This document shows, piece by piece, positions 32,981 through 46,205 of a stretch of DNA of 64,000 nucleotides. The notes under the pieces are model-generated. The model was given only the letters and a program-made list of their open reading frames with translations. It had not been told where the DNA came from and ran no database searches. The translations under genes and the position numbers were made by a program. The stretch lies in assembly GCA_037043015.1 (NCBI GenBank), contig CM073323.1, positions 23,154,758 through 23,218,757 of the forward strand, read 5' to 3'. This DNA is from Bryum argenteum. Lineage: Eukaryota > Streptophyta > Bryopsida > Bryales > Bryaceae. Numbering within the stretch: the first letter of the stretch is position 1; each line of letters begins with the position of its first letter.

Positions 32981-35900
32981 AGCCTGCAATTTGTGACCTT
33001 GTACTCTGAAAGGAGCTTAGTTCGCTGGAAAACATCTCTGCACTGGGCATGGATAGTGAGATGGGGTCTCTTGCATGTGTAGCATTAATATATCCTGATT
33101 TTACGAGATTGTATCTCTGTGCTGTGAACAGATTAGAGAGTATGCCGTGCGTCATAGGAGATGATATTCTTGAGCAAGATACCCCAGATTATGTTTCAAC
33201 ATAAATTAGGCATTTTAGTAGTCTTCATGCAGCATGTCCACTTCTGTCGTTACATTTGCATAAGACATTGTATGTTTATCAGTCGTTCTTATGGATGACA
33301 TGTTGACTTCACACGAGAATGTGATCTGTCCATGGTAATCAAAGATTTTTTTCCCCAATTGTATGTCTCAGTTCGGTTCCTTACAATGAGATTCGTGTGC
33401 AATCATGATGATTCTAAAGTTTTAGTACGTACCCGTTTTGTCTCTTCATGAATATCCGCTACAGTTGGTTGTGTAGATAGGATGGACGCGCACTTGGTAA
33501 CGCAGTACTGTACCTCAACACTAATCATGTGCTTATTGCGGAGTTGTTCAAATTGAAGATTCCTTCAATTTTCTAATATAACAAAATTACACTGCCGTGA
33601 ATGGTCTGGTTTCAGTCCTACCTTGTGCTGTGCATTCATATTTGCAGGGAGCAGATCCGCCTGTCTCTTCGAAGAAACATTGGAACGTTGGAGCAGTGGA
33701 ACATTGACTGAATTCTCTCCCACACTATCATCAGTTTCTTTCGAGGTTCGCACAGTATCCTTGCTATCAAATTACGTGTGCCGTTGACATAGCATCAGCC
33801 GATGGGGTACCCATCATGACAATAAACGGGAAAGTGATGCAGAAGTGATGCAAGGAGCCGCCGAAGTACGATCATCTTGCGGAAGGTCTGCAATGATACG
33901 TCTGAGCCTTTTTCTCGTTTTGTACTCCAGTACACAACTGTCTTGGTTCTGGAGTGCCAGAGAAACGGTCACCTGTCCAACCAGCTTTTCATAACATACA
34001 TGTTAGGAAGTAGCGTAGGTAGTCATGAACTTAATCTTCAGGATTTGGTGGTTTCAAAACTTTGCGAAGTCCGATCGCATTTGGTTTCTTGAATCACCAA
34101 ATAATCCACCTCTACATTTCTCCCTGCACAGGAAGTGAGCACTGAGCAAGGAGGTGGTCACAACCATCATAATTAAATGATGGATTCGACTTACTTTGGA
34201 GAATCTTCTCCTTTGGACTGAATCTTCTCCTGGCTGGTTCGATGTACTGCGGCGTCAAGATAGGCAGTGTCATCGAATATCCGTGCCAGACAACTGTGTT
34301 GCTGAACCTAAGCCTCGGTGCCCATACTTTCAGTCTTCATAGACTCCACAGTTACTATTTCTGCATTACTGTTGATTGTTCGCCGGACAACATCACTCAG
34401 CCTCCGATGAGTACCGAGATCCTGATGTGAAATGGAGGTAGAGTAGACATATTCCTTGCATTGGTTTAACGCTCGTGTATGAAGTGTAAATAAGTGCCGT
34501 AAATCACGAGTTTGGGTTAGAGGGGTTCATATCGTAGCTATCTAAAATCGAGTGTGAATTGTTGAGCTGATTTTTAGAAGGGTTAGCGTTAACAAAGACT
34601 TGATTCATGACGATCTTTCGAGCTACGATGCCGGAATTTTGGGCATAGTGAAATTGACAGCACCTAATTTGGTCACCAATCTTGAGATATTCTCCGGAAG
34701 CTTCTGGCTGGAATGCAGCTGTTCGCCAACATCTCCGGAACCGCGGCGCTTTCTGGTTGCTTATGCACCGACACTCATTCCCGGGTTTATTTGAAGGACG
34801 CTTACGACTGTCGGCACGACCAGGACGTCATCGCCAATCTTCTCGCTGGCGTTATATGCCTTAACGTATACCTCGTTGTTGAGTACTTGTCGCATTTGTT
34901 TGCATTTCCAACGATCATGGTTGCGTTCGTCACCGAAGCACGCTCGCTTTCAAAATAGTACGTAACTGCCACAAATTTATCTTCAGTAAATGTTACGACC
35001 GGAGCTGTACGTGCCGATTTGGAACAGTACTGAATGATTTCCAATTATGCAGGATGTGCACCTCGTGACGCGGAATTCATCAATTTCACTGTTCACTAAT
35101 GATTTGGGGTGCATGGTCGGGCGGGCGGGCGGGGTGGTTGTTTCCAGGCCGGTGGGTCCTCCTGCCAGCATGATGACATCCATAATTGTCTGGTACTTAC
35201 ATCGCGCTTGCTGGTATTCTGACAACGAGAACGCCCCTACTTCAATCTTTCCTGTTGGAAGTCTCAGCGCCAAGCATAGCTTGATTTGGAGCATGTATTC
35301 AACTCTTTCGCGTTTCTCGATACTTACTTTAGTTGAATGTCAGTACTTCGATCATGCAATCACGGTGACAGAGAGAGAAAAGCCCTTTCTTGAAGTTGGT
35401 GTACTTGACTTTGCATCAATGATCGAGGAAGATCTTAGCACGCGTGTCCCTAGCATTGTGTATTTTGCCACGACCGACATCTAACATACATAGGGTGTCA
35501 GTGTACCTTCGAAGCTAATTTGGCATTGGGTGCATTCAGTGGCCATCGATTCAATCTTTTCAAGGTATGCACAAGTCTTCGCCCGCTTTTATTACTCGTT
35601 GCTATTAACGAGGCTAATCATTGATTGTTCAATATATGAATTCTCGTTCGTGCCACTATGTATGAATCATCTCAACTAGCTAATGATTTGCGTTTCTTGG
35701 ATCCGCAGAAATCCAGCTTGCAGTGTTCCGTGTTATCTTGATTTCAGGAAACCTGCCACAATCAATCTAACGACCATGCTTAGTGAATTTATCAATTCTC
35801 ATCAAGAACGAACCGTTCGGCGCGTGAATGCTGTACAGTAAGTGATCCTTTCACCATGAATTATATGCGAAGACCACGCTCTAAAGTAGCCAGCGTGTGA

Positions 35901-36702
35901 TGTTAGTCACATATTCATTCCATGAGGACGTAGTAATGCCATGTTAATCTTGAGAAGTAGGTTAAAGTTTCTTTCGAGCACACATGCCCGACAACCAAAG
36001 ATGATGTGAATGAGGAGAATGCTACCTTTTAGGATTCTCTAGAGATGCATTTTATTCCAGAGAGAGTGCACTTGAATAATTCAACTGGTATGCTTTTTTC
36101 TCCAGCTTGTGGGAGATTCTCAGTCGAAGGAATGCATCATCATCGATTGATCCTTCCCTCAGGTATACTTTCTATACCACAATAAAGGTCCAAATACTTC
36201 TATCGAATCAGTATGCACTGTTGCTTCATCCTGGGCTTTGTTTTTGATTCTACTTCCAAGATTCTCACTTTTGAAAGTCCTATTCGGCTTCTTTCGAATA
36301 TGAGTGGTCTTTTGGGGGGTGTTCATAATTGGTACGAACAAAAAATAATCAGCTATACTGCCACTTTTAAAAGCAAAACTATGCCAAATCAATTAGTTTG
36401 TTTCCACATGAAAATACTTCATGAACTTCAAAATACTACTAGGGTTGGTTATAGTCTTAATGCACAACGGTAAAGGATCGCACTTCCAACCAATCACAAT
36501 TGAGAGTTTCGCTACATCTCAGACTGACAAACTTTCCTACCTGGGCAAATATCACTAGTAGTAAATGGCAATGGTGTCCAAAATTTGTCCGATATCTTAC
36601 ATAGAACCGTTATATACATATTTTCCCCTACAACTTGTGTTCTTCAATTAATTATGCCAATTGTCAATTTTCATCAAATTTTTACCGATTTAATACTAGT
36701 AT
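32981..36702. other. Region downstream of MAP70; possible unresolved gene at 34.6-35.8 kb
   Basis: The MAP70 3' UTR occupies the first few hundred bases. At 34600-35490 on the plus strand the composition is gene-like and several sizeable open frames alternate. One hydrophobic stretch (34834-34930, frame of LLAGVICLNVYLVVEYLSHL) and one frame at 35053-35484 follow a good acceptor (ATTATGCAG). I could not join them into one product or match a family. It may be a decayed gene, a non-coding transcript or chance frames. Confidence 0.3.
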
Positions 36703-36712
36703 AGGTTTGTCT

Positions 36713-36938
36713 AGATAGATAGAAACTCCGGTCCCTTTCTAAGGCGTGGGCATGAATGAAGTGCCCGTTCGTAATGCTAGTATACCGCTGACCACCGGAC
36801 AAGGAGAGATTGGAACAATACTGATTCCTCCTCTCGAGGGTGGACACTATCACCATGCTAGTTTCTAGCTTGTTACTAGTGCCTCAAAGATACTTGACAT
36901 AGTATCCCCCCAAAGGGCATTGAGGTTCCCATACAACA
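36713..36938 (-). mobile_element. SINE, 5'-truncated, with target-site duplication
   Basis: The minus-strand element ends in ATCT repeats (at 36713). It carries the shared tail, then a tRNA-SINE body up to GTTGTATGGGAACC, and is cut before the tRNA head. A perfect 10-bp duplication AGGTTTGTCT flanks it at 36703-36712 and 36939-36948. Truncation at the 5' end with such a duplication is the hallmark of LINE-driven insertion. Confidence 0.88.
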
Positions 36939-37094
36939 AGGTTTGTCTACTACACTAATAAATACCTAAGATATATTAGCATTTGTTTATATTGATTTGA
37001 GAATACAAAGTTGTAGGAAAAAAAAATGGCTCTATGTAATTCCGGACACCATTTTATACTAGTGTATAAACAGGTCTTTGTACTCACGATTGGA

Positions 37095-37377
37095 ATCTGA
37101 ATCATGCATGGTTTTAGGCCTTTGTTTTTATAACCATTTACTTTTACTTTGCGCTCACACTAAAAAGTTCATGAATTTTGTCGTTTACTTTAGATGCCTA
37201 TCTATTGTTACTAAAGTATTTTACTTTTACTTTACATCCAACATTTACATACATATATATAAAAATATATTATAGCAACTCATCTTCATTAATAAATGTT
37301 AGTTTACTTATATTTTATTTAAAAGCGAGGCATATTGCTAACTGAAGTACCTTTTATAATCAAGAAAAAGAGGAAAG
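37095..37377 (+). promoter_or_regulatory. Upstream region of Dof-like gene A, duplicated upstream of gene B
   Basis: From about GAATCATG at 37099 to the start codon, this segment matches, with small indels, the region 62484-62785 upstream of gene B (landmarks TTTTACTTTAGAT, TACTTTTACTTTACATCCAAC, CAACTCATCTTCATT). A TA-rich run near 37250-37275 could serve as TATA. The duplication therefore carried promoter DNA and was not a cDNA insertion. Confidence 0.6.
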
Positions 37378-39168
37378 ATGGATGAAATATGTCTAAGAAA
37401 CCGCACAATCTCCACAGAAAGTGTGGATGAAAAACCTTCAAGAAATGCTACAGCTATTGAACCCCTAGAGCATGTGAATCGTGAGAAGAAGTGCCCCAAG
37501 TGCAAGTCAATCAACAATTGCAGATTCAAGTATTTGAACAACCATAAGAGTGACCAACCTCGGTATGAATGCCTCGCATGCAAGACGATGTTCGGGATAG
37601 TTCCTCATAACCGTCCTGCCGGGAGGACGTATGCCAAAGCGAGGAATAAAGATCCTGAGGAACTGAGGAATCTTGACAAGCAATGCCCGTTTTGTTTGAC
37701 AATCAACAATGCTCGATTCAAATATTACAACAACCATAGAGTGAAATCGGATCAACAACCTCGTTTTCTATGTTTGCACTGTAAGAAACAATTTCAAACG
37801 GAAAAAGTGGTAAATGAGGATGGAATTGTGTATCTTGTAAACAAGAGTAGACCTGAAGGTTCCGGTACAAAGCGTAGTACGCGACGTTCACAAGAAGACT
37901 TTGCCCAATCTTCGGAAGTAGATCCTACCGAGTATGTGGAAGGAACCTTTATCCAACCTATGGAAGGAAGCTATGTTCAACATGTACAAGGAAGCAACGT
38001 CCAACCTCCGCAAGAAATATACGACCAAGCTCTGATGAGAAGTTATGTTCAACCTTTGCAAGGGAGCTTAGGACAACTTCAACAATGTAACTATGCCCAA
38101 GGTTGGCAAGGAAGTTGTGTCCCAACTCAACAAGGAAGCTATGGGCAAACTGTGCAAGGGAATTATAACCAACATGTGCAAGGAAATTATAACCAACATG
38201 TGCAAGATAATTATAACCAACATGTGCAAGGAAATTATAACCAACCTCCGCAAGGAAATTATAGCCAACCTCCGCAAGAAAATTATAGCCAACCTCCGCA
38301 AGAAAATTATAGCCAACCTCTGCAAGAAAATTATAACCAACCTCCGCAAGGAAATCATAACCAACCTCTGCAAGAAATAAACGACCAAGCTCTACAAGAA
38401 ATATACAACCAAGCTCTGATAAGAAGTAATGTTCAATCTTTGCAAGGGAGCTTAGGACAACTTCAACAATGTAACTATGCCCAAGGTTGGCAAGGAAGTT
38501 GTGTCCCAACTCAACAAGGAAGCTATGGGCAAACTGTGCAAGGGAATTATAACCAACATGTGCAAGGAAATTATAACCAATATGTGCAAGGAAATTATAA
38601 CCAACATGTGCAAGATAATTATAACCAACATGTGCAAGGAAATTATAGCCAACCTCCGCAAGGAAATTATAGCCAACCTCCGCAAGAAAATTATAGCCAA
38701 CCTCCGCAAGAAAATTATAGCCAACCTCCGCAAGAAAATTATAGCCAACCTCCGCAAGAAAATTATAACCAACCTCCGCAAGGAAATCATAACCAACCTC
38801 TGCAAGAAAATTATAGGCAACCTTTGCAAGAAAACTATAACCAACCTCCGCAAGGAAATCATAACCAACCTCAACAACAAAACAACATCCAACCCCAACA
38901 AGAAACCGTTACCCAACCTCAAGAAAGATACTATTTTATCCATCCGGAAGAAACCCATACCCAACTTCAACAAGAAAACATCAAAATTGGTGCAAATTTG
39001 CAACCTTGTGTTAATCCCGAGACATCAAATGTTTCAAAGGAGACGGTGGATGACACTATAAATTGGAGTGATCCATTTTCAGGATTAGATACCTTGAATG
39101 AGGACGAACCCCTACTGTCAGAAAGAGCCCAAAATGAGCCGTTTGGGATATGGTCATCCTCTAATTAA
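37378..39168 (+). CDS. Double Dof-like zinc-finger protein with prion-like octapeptide repeats, copy A
   Basis: Intronless, 596 residues. Two tandem C2C2 fingers resemble the plant Dof domain. Finger 1 (Cys39, 42, 65, 68) has CPKC, FKYLNN, QPRYEC and LAC. Finger 2 (Cys103, 106, 132, 135) has CPFC, FKYYNN, QPRFLC and LHC. Cys spacings of 22 and 25 residues exceed the 21 of classical Dof, and the usual YWT after the fourth Cys is a Phe. Residues about 180-555 are Q/N/Y/S/P-rich repeats of eight (GNYNQHVQ, ENYSQPPQ types), low-complexity and prion-like. The C-terminus is acidic with hydrophobics (DPFSGLDTLNEDE), like an activation domain. DNA binding and nuclear location are inferred. A near-identical N-terminus occurs in copy B at 60.7-62.5 kb. 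Confidence 0.85.
   Translation: MDEICLRNRTISTESVDEKPSRNATAIEPLEHVNREKKCPKCKSINNCRFKYLNNHKSDQPRYECLACKTMFGIVPHNRPAGRTYAKARNKDPEELRNLDKQCPFCLTINNARFKYYNNHRVKSDQQPRFLCLHCKKQFQTEKVVNEDGIVYLVNKSRPEGSGTKRSTRRSQEDFAQSSEVDPTEYVEGTFIQPMEGSYVQHVQGSNVQPPQEIYDQALMRSYVQPLQGSLGQLQQCNYAQGWQGSCVPTQQGSYGQTVQGNYNQHVQGNYNQHVQDNYNQHVQGNYNQPPQGNYSQPPQENYSQPPQENYSQPLQENYNQPPQGNHNQPLQEINDQALQEIYNQALIRSNVQSLQGSLGQLQQCNYAQGWQGSCVPTQQGSYGQTVQGNYNQHVQGNYNQYVQGNYNQHVQDNYNQHVQGNYSQPPQGNYSQPPQENYSQPPQENYSQPPQENYSQPPQENYNQPPQGNHNQPLQENYRQPLQENYNQPPQGNHNQPQQQNNIQPQQETVTQPQERYYFIHPEETHTQLQQENIKIGANLQPCVNPETSNVSKETVDDTINWSDPFSGLDTLNEDEPLLSERAQNEPFGIWSSSN
38044..38850 (+). repeat. 24-bp coding repeats with a 384-bp higher-order duplication
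   Basis: The basic 24-bp unit encodes eight residues. A larger block starting at the VQ(P/S)LQGSLGQLQQ segment is present twice, 384 bp (16 octapeptides) apart, at about 38047 and 38431. Copy B has this block only once, so the 384-bp duplication arose in copy A after the genes separated. Confidence 0.85.
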
Positions 39169-39429
39169 CTATTTTTAGCTCGAATGTAGTTGAAACCTTT
39201 TGAAGGTTGTCTAGTTTTTTCATACCTTTCAGAAAAGTCATCTCATGCTTTGAAATTCCTCATACTTTAGGAGATGTTAAAAGTCAAAATTCAAAAACAC
39301 TATCATTCTAAAATTTGTCCAAAACTACCCGAACTCTGGTATATGTTCATATGTTCTCAAAATGTGCCCAAAATCAATTTAATCACATAAACTTTTAAAA
39401 TTCACTAGATTATACTTTTTTCTTCTTCT

Positions 39430-39477
<48 letters not shown>

Positions 39478-42259
39478 AAAAAATAAATTAGTACATGTAG
39501 ATAAGATTTGAAGGCATGATCTCACCATTGAGATTTTCAGTCTCGTCATTCTTCAAATGCCATTTTTTTCGGTCAAAGATCAGCCTTTGTAGTTGAATTT
39601 CAGCATACCTCCATGTCAATAATCAAGCATTGCTATAAGTTTTATATGTCGTATAAGGGGTAAAAATTGCACAAACATGTTCCTAGCCCACTGTGAACCC
39701 TCGAGATGGTTCACTTCCGCGGGAAAAACCTTATCGCAAGGTTTTGACCAAATATACATATTATGTAGTGATTAAACATGCGTATTACCCATTTAGTCTA
39801 AAAACCCAACATATGTTAGTTGGGATTAGAGTGTTTTGGGATTCTTGTGTATTTGCTTTAGGTCTTGAATAATTGAAGTAGTTAATAATTCATAGTTAGA
39901 ATTGGGGGTGTTTAGGAGAGTTGGGTAAATTCCAATTTCTCTTATTTCCATATTCGGTTATCCTAAGTTTTATGTATTTGTGAGGCTTGGTATTTGACCT
40001 ATTCAAATGCGGTGGTAGTGGATCTCCTTAGAGTCCTATCTTGCTAATCTAGACTTGTGGGAGTAGTAATTGGCGTGGTTTAGGTTACAGGAGTTAGGAG
40101 TGTGAAAGGGGCTAGAAGAAATGGATGGATGGAAACTAACGGATGAAAAATCATCCTTGCGATGAATGAAGCTTTTAGAGGTTTCCATCACCTACAAGCG
40201 AATTAGTTATTAGAGGAGAGAGTCTAGGTGTGTGTGGGTGAGAGAGGAAGAAAGTTAGGAAGGAGGTGTAGAGAAAAAATGTTCAATCTAGGTTTAGTTT
40301 GGTGATTGATTGTTGTTGGAATGTTGTTGTTGAAGATTTGAGAGATTTGCGTGAGTTGTGACAAGGTAGGAGGGCGGCGGTTTGGAGAGTCGACTTTGAA
40401 GGACAAGATCTCACGATTTACAAAGAATTGGAAAGCGAGCCTTAGAGATCCGGAAGCGTCGTCAACTCTTCTTTCCAACAAGACTAGGTGCGCCCTCATT
40501 GAAGCAAGGACGAGGGAGAAATCGTGATTCTACGAAGGAGACCCTACTGGCGACGGCAGAGTTGGAGGGCCGACTTTGAAGGATGAGATCTCACGATTGA
40601 CAAAGAATTGGGAGGCGTGCCTTAGAGATCCAGAAGCGTTGTCGAGTCTCCTTTCCAACGAGACCAAGCTCACTCTCATTGGAGCAAGGACGAGGGAGAA
40701 ATCACTATTCTACCAAGGAGACCCTCTTGTGACGACAGTGCTTTTAAGGAGGAGATGCTCCTCCTTCCTTGTTATATTTTTTTTGTGTGTTTTTCTTTTA
40801 TGCAATGTAGATTTGTAGTATCTTAGATACTAGACATAACATTATCTTGGAAATAGCAACTTAATTGCCCAAAAACATGTGTGGTTGCTTTGTTTGATGT
40901 GATGATGATTGTGGTGAGTTCATTGCATGAATGGTGCTCTTTTGCTTGATTGAATGAAATTGATTGCTTGATTGATTGAATGAAATTGATTGCTTGATTG
41001 ATTGAATGAAATTGGAGTCCGTTGCTTGGAAGGCTACTACTTAGGTTGCACCCCACCATCTCGACCCAACTTGTGACCTTAAAACCGGGCAACCGGGATT
41101 AGGGCTCACACCCACCAAGGAACAAGAAGGTGAAGAGCTTACACCAAAATATATCCTTAAAGAATGGCTAGTTTGGCCTTCAAAAACTACTTACCCCTTC
41201 TCCAATAAGCAATTTTTTTATTTTTTCCAACTATGAAGATTATGATCACTCAAACGGGAAGAAATTTGAATTTAAGATTTGACATACAAGTCAGGTACAA
41301 GATCTTACGATTGCATACTCAAAAATACATCACAAGTTAAAAATTTGCACCTTGCAATGAGAAAGGGCAATTTTGAGGGGTTTTCTTTGCAGTTTTTAGG
41401 CCTTGAGGTAGTAGAGGTTAATAGTGCAATTTAATAAGTAAAAGTGCACATGAACAATTTAAAAATCTCAATAAAAATATGACCATTTTATAACTATCCT
41501 ACTCCAACAATAGTTATAGAATTTTCATAGTACAAAGAATTATTTTCACTCAATCAATATCAATAGCTTAAAATTATTGTCTAAAAGTAGTTTTTAGTTA
41601 CAACCATAGTACTCAATTCCAAAAATGGTTGCTTTTTTTACATAATAAAATATTTATTGGCAAACAATATATACATGATTAGAAGAATTTCAACTTTATG
41701 AGAGTTTGATATGCAATTCACAATGAGATAACTTCAAACAATTAACTCAAAATTCTATAAAGAATTGTTTTTTTTTAATATGAGTATATTTTCATGTATA
41801 CTAATTGAACGAAATTTAAATATTCAAGAGATGTTTTATCTTTGAAGTCTTATTTTAAAAAGTGCAAAAAATAATAGAACCAATTGCTTTGTAATTTAGT
41901 TGTAATAACTTCATTAAGAGAAGTCTAATCAAAGTGTTCACAATCATATTATTATTTTGTTAATTTCAAGTAGGCACTACTAATAGGAATTTATTTTTGA
42001 GTCTAATGATTTGAGTTTCTATGTATGATATTTATGGGTTAGTTAATGGACCTTTAGCAAATATAATTTCACTAAACTTATGATTTTATAGTAAACACTT
42101 TTTAATAATTCAATTATTGTTTCATTCTTTTGAGTGTAAATTCAAATTCACCCCCAAAATTGTGTAGTGGGGCTTACAATCAGATGCTTCGATTGAGGTT
42201 TACAAGGATTAAATTAACAAGTGCTTAATTGTATAGTTTTAACATATTTGCTATGAGTG
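39169..42259. other. Intergenic DNA with poly-T tract and small tandem repeats
   Basis: It contains a poly-T run (about 39432-39473), a 180-bp coding-like tandem duplication (listed separately) and a 28-bp repeat around GATTGAATGAAATTGATTGC (about 40950-41012). The remainder is AT-rich DNA with no supported gene. Confidence 0.5.
40391..40748 (+). repeat. Exact-period 180-bp tandem duplication, open in one frame
   Basis: Two copies, 40391-40570 and 40571-40748, about 85 percent alike by eye. Both keep the same reading frame: copy 1 reads LKDKISRFTKNWKASLRDPE and copy 2 LKDEISRLTKNWEACLRDPE, each ending near LIxARTREKS. Copy 1 has a TGA where copy 2 has a Leu codon. The period is 60 codons. 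It may be a mobile-element gag-like fragment or a lost gene; no family recognised. Confidence 0.6.
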
Positions 42260-43158
42260 TTAATCCCTAAACGTGCTGAATGTAGAAAATTAAAGTACAC
42301 TTTTGGATGGAAGGTAGCAAATTTGAAGTCCCATAGCTTCTGCATCCGAGGTTCGTTTTGAATGGAATTATTTGGGTTAGGTTCCAAATCAAGTCTTGTT
42401 TGTGTGGGAAAATTTGCACACCCGTAAAATAAAGTATGAATTCATAACATACATTTTAGCGAAGGCAACTCTTGTTTTTGGATTTCCAAGTATGGGACAT
42501 GTTTTATCATTGCAAGCCAATTATGTGATATCAACTTTTTTTTTCTTTATGCTATTGGATTCGCGATGATGTTTTGTTAACAAAAAGAAGTGAAAATATC
42601 TGAGAAGCTATATCTCTGTCATCTACGGTTGGATTTTAGCTTTATCTTTTGGAATGGCTTCCAATCAGAGTCTAGTTTTAGTAATAGAAATCTTGACAAG
42701 ATTAGGGATGTTTTGAAGATAAGGAAGGAATTTGAGTGCAAAGGGTTTAGTTCTAGGCGATTTCCCTTTGTAAATTTTTTGGCAGTTTTCAGCACTGCAA
42801 GGCATTTGTTTGAGCCAAGAAAATTTTCTGATGATTTTTTTGGAACAAAGGTGCTTTCGAGATGAAGGTGAACAACTTTGTACTCTGTGACTTCTTGATT
42901 GCAATTGATTTTTTAGTAGAATTTTCATTCTAAAGTGAAAACAATGACAATTTGCAATTTGTTTTTAGTACTAATTTGATATGATCTCTAGATCTATGCG
43001 GCTTCGTGACTCAAATTTTGGTCCATGTGACCCACAACATGTTTATTACAAGTTTGTATGATTGAGATCTTAATAGCTTATCATCATTTTCATTTATGAC
43101 ATTTTTTATGAAAATGTGTTTTTTTGGCTCAAAATAGGTTGGGACGTACAGGGGTTAA
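42260..43158 (+). mobile_element. 0.9-kb TTAA-flanked element, copy 1
   Basis: The ends are TTAA-TCCCTAAACGTGC and, inward from the right, TTAA-CCCCTGTACGTCC. The interior (for example GGGTTGGGTTCCAAATCAAG near 42377) matches the element at 62901-63880 in the same orientation. It is non-coding. Confidence 0.65.
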
Positions 43159-43756
43159 AATAGTAAAAATGGCCAACTTGTACTTGCAAATGGTTATATC
43201 ATAGCATACATTCTAAGGCAATTAGTAAATGACAACATTCAATGTAATGTACCTACCAATGATGTGCAAGAATATTATAAATCTAACAAGACATGACATT
43301 TGGAATATCCTTATTTGGTTATCTTGAATCTAATATACTACAAATATGATTTTATATCCTCCCAATACTGGTAACTAATTTATTCATGTAGAAACTTCAT
43401 TCAAAAAGATTTGACCATCCACAATACTTAGGGTCTATTTGCACCAAAGTTACCAAATACAAGAATATTCTTATACCTTCAATTTCAGACTACGTACTTC
43501 TATTACCTAGAATAATACATTCTTATAGATTATTTTGTGTACTTACAAATATGTATAATTAGAATATAAAAAATATAGTAAAGGTATGAAAAACGTGAAA
43601 GAATTCTAAAAAGAAAATATGGCATATTCCTAATACTCCAGTAACCTAGTTTCCACAACAAAAGTATATACGGTGGTAGCAAAAGTCGTGACAATGAATG
43701 GAGTTCATAAATAACACATAGATCTGTTGTTACACCCTCGTTACCATCTATGAGCG
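43159..43756. other. AT-rich intergenic DNA
   Basis: No features seen before the SINE tail at 43757. Confidence 0.5.
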
Positions 43757-45537
<1,781 letters not shown>

Positions 45538-45801
45538 GTAGAGACCACCTTTCTGCTCATTTCACATGAACAGGTACGACAAGATAGATGCTTGACAAAT
45601 GCTTGGTAAGACAATATTCAACGAATCATCACAATACTAACCATATTCTTGGACAAGTTTAGATGTACATATGCCTCATTTGTATTATATGCCTCATTGT
45701 ATTGTGTTTCTCACAAGAAACACTTCCTCTTAAGAAAAAACAAAAACAAAAAGAAGCGTAAACATATACACAAAGTTACCGCCTTTCTACATTTTTCGAA
45801 C
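45538..45801. other. AT-rich spacer
   Basis: Short AT-rich spacer between the ATCT array and the next TTAA-flanked element. Nothing further seen. Confidence 0.5.
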
Positions 45802-46058
45802 TTAACCCCTCAAGATCCTTGATACAAAATTGTCTAAATTATCACAAAGGACCCTCTTCTACTTCAGGTCTAAAAAAACTCAATCTAAGCATTAATTAGA
45901 AGATCCAACCGTAGGATCTTGAAGGTAACCTGACCTTTTACTCATATGTCAAATTTGAACCGTTAATTCTTTTCCGATTTTGAGATTATAATGGTCAAAG
46001 TTGATTCATGCGGATATCCCAAAAACCCATTTCGGCTTTCTTGGGTCTTTAGGGGTTA
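45802..46058. mobile_element. Short TTAA-flanked MITE
   Basis: The left end is TTAA-CCCCTCAAGATCC and the right end read inward is TTAA-CCCCTAAAGACCC, giving 13-bp inverted termini with two mismatches. Length is 257 bp and it is non-coding. The interior phrase near 45985 (ATAATGGTCAAAGTTGA) recurs at 17.2, 24.5 and 6.6 kb. Confidence 0.6.
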
Positions 46059-46205
46059 AATCAGATCATCAACAACTAGGTGTAATCCATGTAGCCAGAT
46101 TCTTGTTAAAAATCTATTGTACAATAAAGTGGATAGTACAATGCTTGTACTGTACATTCCACTTACTGATCATAAGAGCTGAAAATGAACTCTCACAAGA
46201 AAAGA

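Noticed and set aside
35047-35484. 145-codon plus-strand frame as an independent gene
   Set aside because: It begins near a splice acceptor and has no recognisable domain or partner exons, so it is reported only as an unresolved region.
38452-39061. Open frames in other frames of gene A (for example LRKEIITN and LRRLVII repeats)
   Set aside because: Same cause: 24-bp periodicity. The frame with the Dof-like fingers is the conserved one between the two copies.
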